Shown here: positions 21,540 to 23,983 of the stretch, piece by piece
How positions within the stretch are numbered: the first letter of the stretch is position 1
How the letters are laid out: each line of letters opens with the position of its first letter
DNA from: an uncultured Lachnospiraceae bacterium
Lineage (GTDB): Bacteria; Bacillota; Clostridia; Lachnospirales; Lachnospiraceae
NCBI GenBank assembly: GCA_910576815.1
Contig: CAJTKA010000047.1
Location: 1-23,983, forward strand
Length of the DNA stretch: 23,983 nucleotides
Direction: 5' to 3'
Notes under the pieces: model-generated
Told to the model about the DNA's origin: nothing
The model's input: the letters and a program-made list of their open reading frames with translations, nothing else
Database searches by the model: none
Program-made: the position numbers and the translations under genes

Positions 21540-22628
21540 ATGAAAGAAAATTCTATCTTCTCCACCATCTATGAAAATATCTGCCGGGACACCGGAAAGC
21601 AGAATGAATCCGCAAAATTGATTGCTGTCGTCAGGATTCTCACACTCACCATGCTGATTCATTCGTTTGTATGCTGCATTTTGATCTCCTTTACGGGACA
21701 TATTGGCCGTCTGGTCCTGGCCCTGCTGTCTCTGGTGCTGTTTTTGACGGTTTTTGTACTGTCTTATCGTTACAGCACCTTTACTTCCTATTGTATCCTG
21801 AACGTCTGTATTCTGATTTTTACGGTCGTAAACGTATATTATCTGGGCTGGGACATCGGCGTACAGCATTTTTTGACAGTGCTCCTGGTTTTTGTTTTCT
21901 TTTCAAAATACAAACACGAGACAGCCAAACTCCTCTTTGCGCTATTCCTGTTTGCCCTGCGGCTGATCCTCTACTTTTACTGTAAGATCAATGATCCTGT
22001 TGTAAGTTTGAACTCGGATCTAAGCGGCGCCATGCAGATTGTTAATTCCTTTTTCATCTTCCTGTCGCTCGGACTGATTGCCTACCTGTTCAGTACCACC
22101 ACGCAAGAGATGGAAGGAAAACTGATCGAATATAACAGAAAGCTGATGAAACAGGCAAATACGGACACATTGACCGGACTCTACAACCGCCGCCGCACCA
22201 TGGAGTATCTGGAACAGCTTCTAAAGACCCCGGATACCCAGATCAGCATCTGCCTTTGCGATATTGACTTTTTTAAGCGGGTCAATGACACCTATGGCCA
22301 TGACATCGGCGACGTAGTCTTAAAAAAGATTTCAGAGACGTTTCAAAAAAGGCTGCCCCCCGACACCTTTATCTCCCGCTGGGGCGGCGAAGAATTTCTG
22401 TTGATCTTTCCTCGCTTGAACGGAGATGAAACCATTATCGCTCTGGAAACGCTCAGGCAAAAGATCAAGGAGATCGTCTTCGACGGCGGCATAGAAACTT
22501 TTTCCATTACCCTCACGTACGGATTGGTGGAATATGATTATCACAGTGACATTACAACGCTCTTAAAGGAAGCCGACGAAAAACTCTATCTCGGCAAAGA
22601 GAGCGGACGCGACCGAATCGTTTTCTAA
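21540..22628 (+). CDS. Membrane-integral diguanylate cyclase
   Basis: 362 residues. The N-terminal about 185 residues hold six or so closely packed hydrophobic spans (for example 'LVLALLSLVLFLTVFVL') with little extracellular sequence, an unclassified membrane sensor of the MASE-like type. The GGDEF domain starts 'ANTDTLTGLYNRRR', has the 'CDIDFFKRVNDTYGHDIGD' metal and substrate motif (D241), and the active site GGEEF at 282-286. The RxxD inhibitory site is replaced by PPDT, so no product inhibition at that site is expected. AGGAAAG upstream supports ATG 21540. It is a single gene between the sensor operon and a terminator. Confidence 0.92.
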   Translation: MKENSIFSTIYENICRDTGKQNESAKLIAVVRILTLTMLIHSFVCCILISFTGHIGRLVLALLSLVLFLTVFVLSYRYSTFTSYCILNVCILIFTVVNVYYLGWDIGVQHFLTVLLVFVFFSKYKHETAKLLFALFLFALRLILYFYCKINDPVVSLNSDLSGAMQIVNSFFIFLSLGLIAYLFSTTTQEMEGKLIEYNRKLMKQANTDTLTGLYNRRRTMEYLEQLLKTPDTQISICLCDIDFFKRVNDTYGHDIGDVVLKKISETFQKRLPPDTFISRWGGEEFLLIFPRLNGDETIIALETLRQKIKEIVFDGGIETFSITLTYGLVEYDYHSDITTLLKEADEKLYLGKESGRDRIVF

Positions 22629-22630
22629 TG

Positions 22631-22672
22631 GGAGCTCTGACAGAGTCAGAGCTCCTGTCATTCTTTTTCTTT
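22631..22672 (+). terminator. Terminator after the second cyclase gene
   Basis: A perfect 11-bp stem GGAGCTCTGAC (22631-22641) / GTCAGAGCTCC (22645-22655) with a 3-base loop is followed by a T-rich tract starting about eight bases later. Confidence 0.75.
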
Positions 22673-22715
22673 CTTCGGCATATAGTACTACAAAACTATT
22701 CTTGCGGGTGTCCTC

Positions 22716-23983
22716 TTGAAACGATCCCTTTCCTTGAAACAATGGAGCCTCTTTCTTGCTCTCCTTGCTCTTGCAAGCATCCTCACACTGCATCTGTATG
22801 GTAAAGCCCATCAGGATACGCGGTTTCGCACCTTTGCGCAAAATTTCTTTCTGGAGGAGGTGCAGGCAAATCCCATTCACCTTCATTACACGATAGACGA
22901 CCCTGCTGCCTACGGCATTGATGAGGCTTCCCTTTCGCTGCCCATTTATCAGGCTGGCAGCGCTGCAGAAGAAATCTATGTAATCTCCCGAGCGCGGGAA
23001 GAACTTTCCCACATAGATCCGAACGCCCTACAGGAAAATAACCGCCGCCTCTATGAGCAGCTGGAAAGCTACCTGACCACTGCGGCAAATGTCGCCGCTT
23101 ATCCCTATTTCTCGGAGCCTCTCTCCCCGTCTTCAGGCACGCCTTCGGAATTTCCCATTCTTTTTGCGGAATACCGCCTGGACGATATCGCAGACGTAGA
23201 AAACTATCTGCGCACTCTTGAGCAGGTCCCTGCCTATTTTGACGGACTCATTCTCTACGAACAGGAAAAGGCTGCCGCAGGGCTGTTTATGTCCGATACG
23301 ACCGCCGACCGCATGATTGCGCAGTGCACTGCGCTCCTTGACGTCGATTCTCTGGAGGATGGCTCTCATTTTCTGGAAACCACCTTTGCCGATCGGCTGC
23401 AGCGGCTGGTGGATCTGGGCAGTCTGACGTCCGAGTCAGCTTCCTCCTACGAAGCAGAACATAAACGTATATTGACCACATTGGTCGCTCCCGCTTACGA
23501 TCACCTTGCAGATGCACTCACGCTCCTCAAGGGACAGGGCGGTGAACTTTGCGGACTGGCCGGCCGGGAAAACGGACGGGACTACTACCTGGCCCTGCTT
23601 CGTCTACGCACGGGTTCCTACCGTGATATATCGGAGATCAAACGCCTATTGGCCGAGGATTTGAAACTCAATTATGAAACGCTGGTTTCCATTCTCAGAA
23701 GGAATCCCGGCCTACAGTCGATGATCCTTCAGACTCCTGATCTGCTGCCGAAAATGACGCCGGAGGAAGTGTTAAGCGATTTGCGGAAAGAAATCGGCAC
23801 AAGCTACCCTTCCATACCCAAGGGCAGGGACAATGCGCCCATTCATTCCACCATCAAATATGTGGATGACAGCCTTGCTGCCTACAGCGCTCCTGCTTTT
23901 TACATGACGCCTCCCATTGACAATATCTGCGAAAACCTGATCTGCCTGAATCCGAAAGATACCAGCGACGACCTCTCGCTCTA
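22716..23983 (+). CDS. DUF885 family protein (putative peptidase), N-terminal part
   Basis: An open frame of 422 codons from TTG 22716 runs to the right edge with no stop. The N-terminus 'LKRSLSLKQWSLFLALLALA' plus 'SILTLHLYG' is a signal anchor or signal peptide, so the enzyme is probably exported or anchored. Family-like stretches include 'EEVQANPIHLHYTIDDPAAYG', split around residue 50, 'YPYFSEPLSPSSGTPSEFPI', 'LEQVPAYFDGLILYEQEKAA' and 'HSTIKYVDDSLAAYSAPAFY'. DUF885 proteins are about 570-600 residues and related to metallopeptidases; their HExxPGH-type motif would lie beyond the edge, so activity cannot be judged. The start is uncertain: only a weak GCGGGTG precedes it, and TTG 22734 is an alternative. 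Confidence 0.75.
   Translation, partial: MKRSLSLKQWSLFLALLALASILTLHLYGKAHQDTRFRTFAQNFFLEEVQANPIHLHYTIDDPAAYGIDEASLSLPIYQAGSAAEEIYVISRAREELSHIDPNALQENNRRLYEQLESYLTTAANVAAYPYFSEPLSPSSGTPSEFPILFAEYRLDDIADVENYLRTLEQVPAYFDGLILYEQEKAAAGLFMSDTTADRMIAQCTALLDVDSLEDGSHFLETTFADRLQRLVDLGSLTSESASSYEAEHKRILTTLVAPAYDHLADALTLLKGQGGELCGLAGRENGRDYYLALLRLRTGSYRDISEIKRLLAEDLKLNYETLVSILRRNPGLQSMILQTPDLLPKMTPEEVLSDLRKEIGTSYPSIPKGRDNAPIHSTIKYVDDSLAAYSAPAFYMTPPIDNICENLICLNPKDTSDDLSL

Overview
The window looks like chromosomal DNA of a gut-type Firmicute, most likely a Lachnospiraceae-like Clostridia. The grounds are strong AGGAGG-type ribosome binding sites, frequent TTG/GTG starts, CUT1 and CUT2 sugar ABC systems with Ala/Pro/Glu-linked lipoproteins, a YesN/LytS-type regulator pair, and a Tn916/CTn-like conjugative module. 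This assignment is inferred from gene content, not from a database search.

Layout. (1) 1-2940 is a graveyard of mobile DNA. It has an intact regulatory trio of an integrative conjugative element (sigma-70-like, HTH, winged helix), then the first codons of a MobA/MobL-type relaxase that stop abruptly near 1409. Reverse-strand debris follows: a lipoprotein gene cut at both its linker and its 3' side, then a tyrosine integrase with two frameshifts, an internal deletion and a lost C-terminus. (2) 2960-6408 is a CUT1-type sugar importer (binding lipoprotein, two permeases, no ATPase) with a strong hairpin after the binding-protein gene. (3) 6544-10543, on the minus strand, holds a DUF624/YesL membrane protein overlapping a dCache-like diguanylate cyclase, a tandem-HD HD-GYP phosphodiesterase, and a GNAT acetyltransferase. 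(4) 10678-15621, on the minus strand, is a complete CUT2 importer of the galactofuranose type (ytfQ-ytfR-ytfT-yjfF). (5) 16039-17127 is a divergent AraR-like GntR/LacI chimeric repressor. (6) 17147-21333, on the minus strand, is a three-gene sensor operon: LytS/YesM-type histidine kinase, membrane-anchored YtfQ-like binding protein, and YesN-type AraC response regulator. (7) 21540-22628 is a second, membrane-integral diguanylate cyclase. (8) 22716 to the right edge is the N-terminal part of a DUF885 (putative peptidase) protein that runs out of the window.

How it works together (inference). The anchored binding protein of region 6 is a homologue of the transporter's own binding protein and lies between kinase and regulator. 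It probably senses the same class of sugar outside the cell and, through the kinase and the AraC-type regulator, controls the ytf importer. The AraR-like repressor would supply a second, cytoplasmic check on the same divergent intergenic region. Three c-di-GMP enzymes (two cyclases, one HD-GYP) are interleaved with these sugar operons, and one shares a divergent promoter region with the sensor operon. That hints at coupling between sugar availability and surface or motility behaviour.

No rRNA, tRNA or CRISPR array was seen. The most system-like content is the SBP-kinase-regulator operon with its importer and repressor, and the YesL-cyclase pair. The most anomalous DNA is the multi-junction mosaic between 1227 and 2560.
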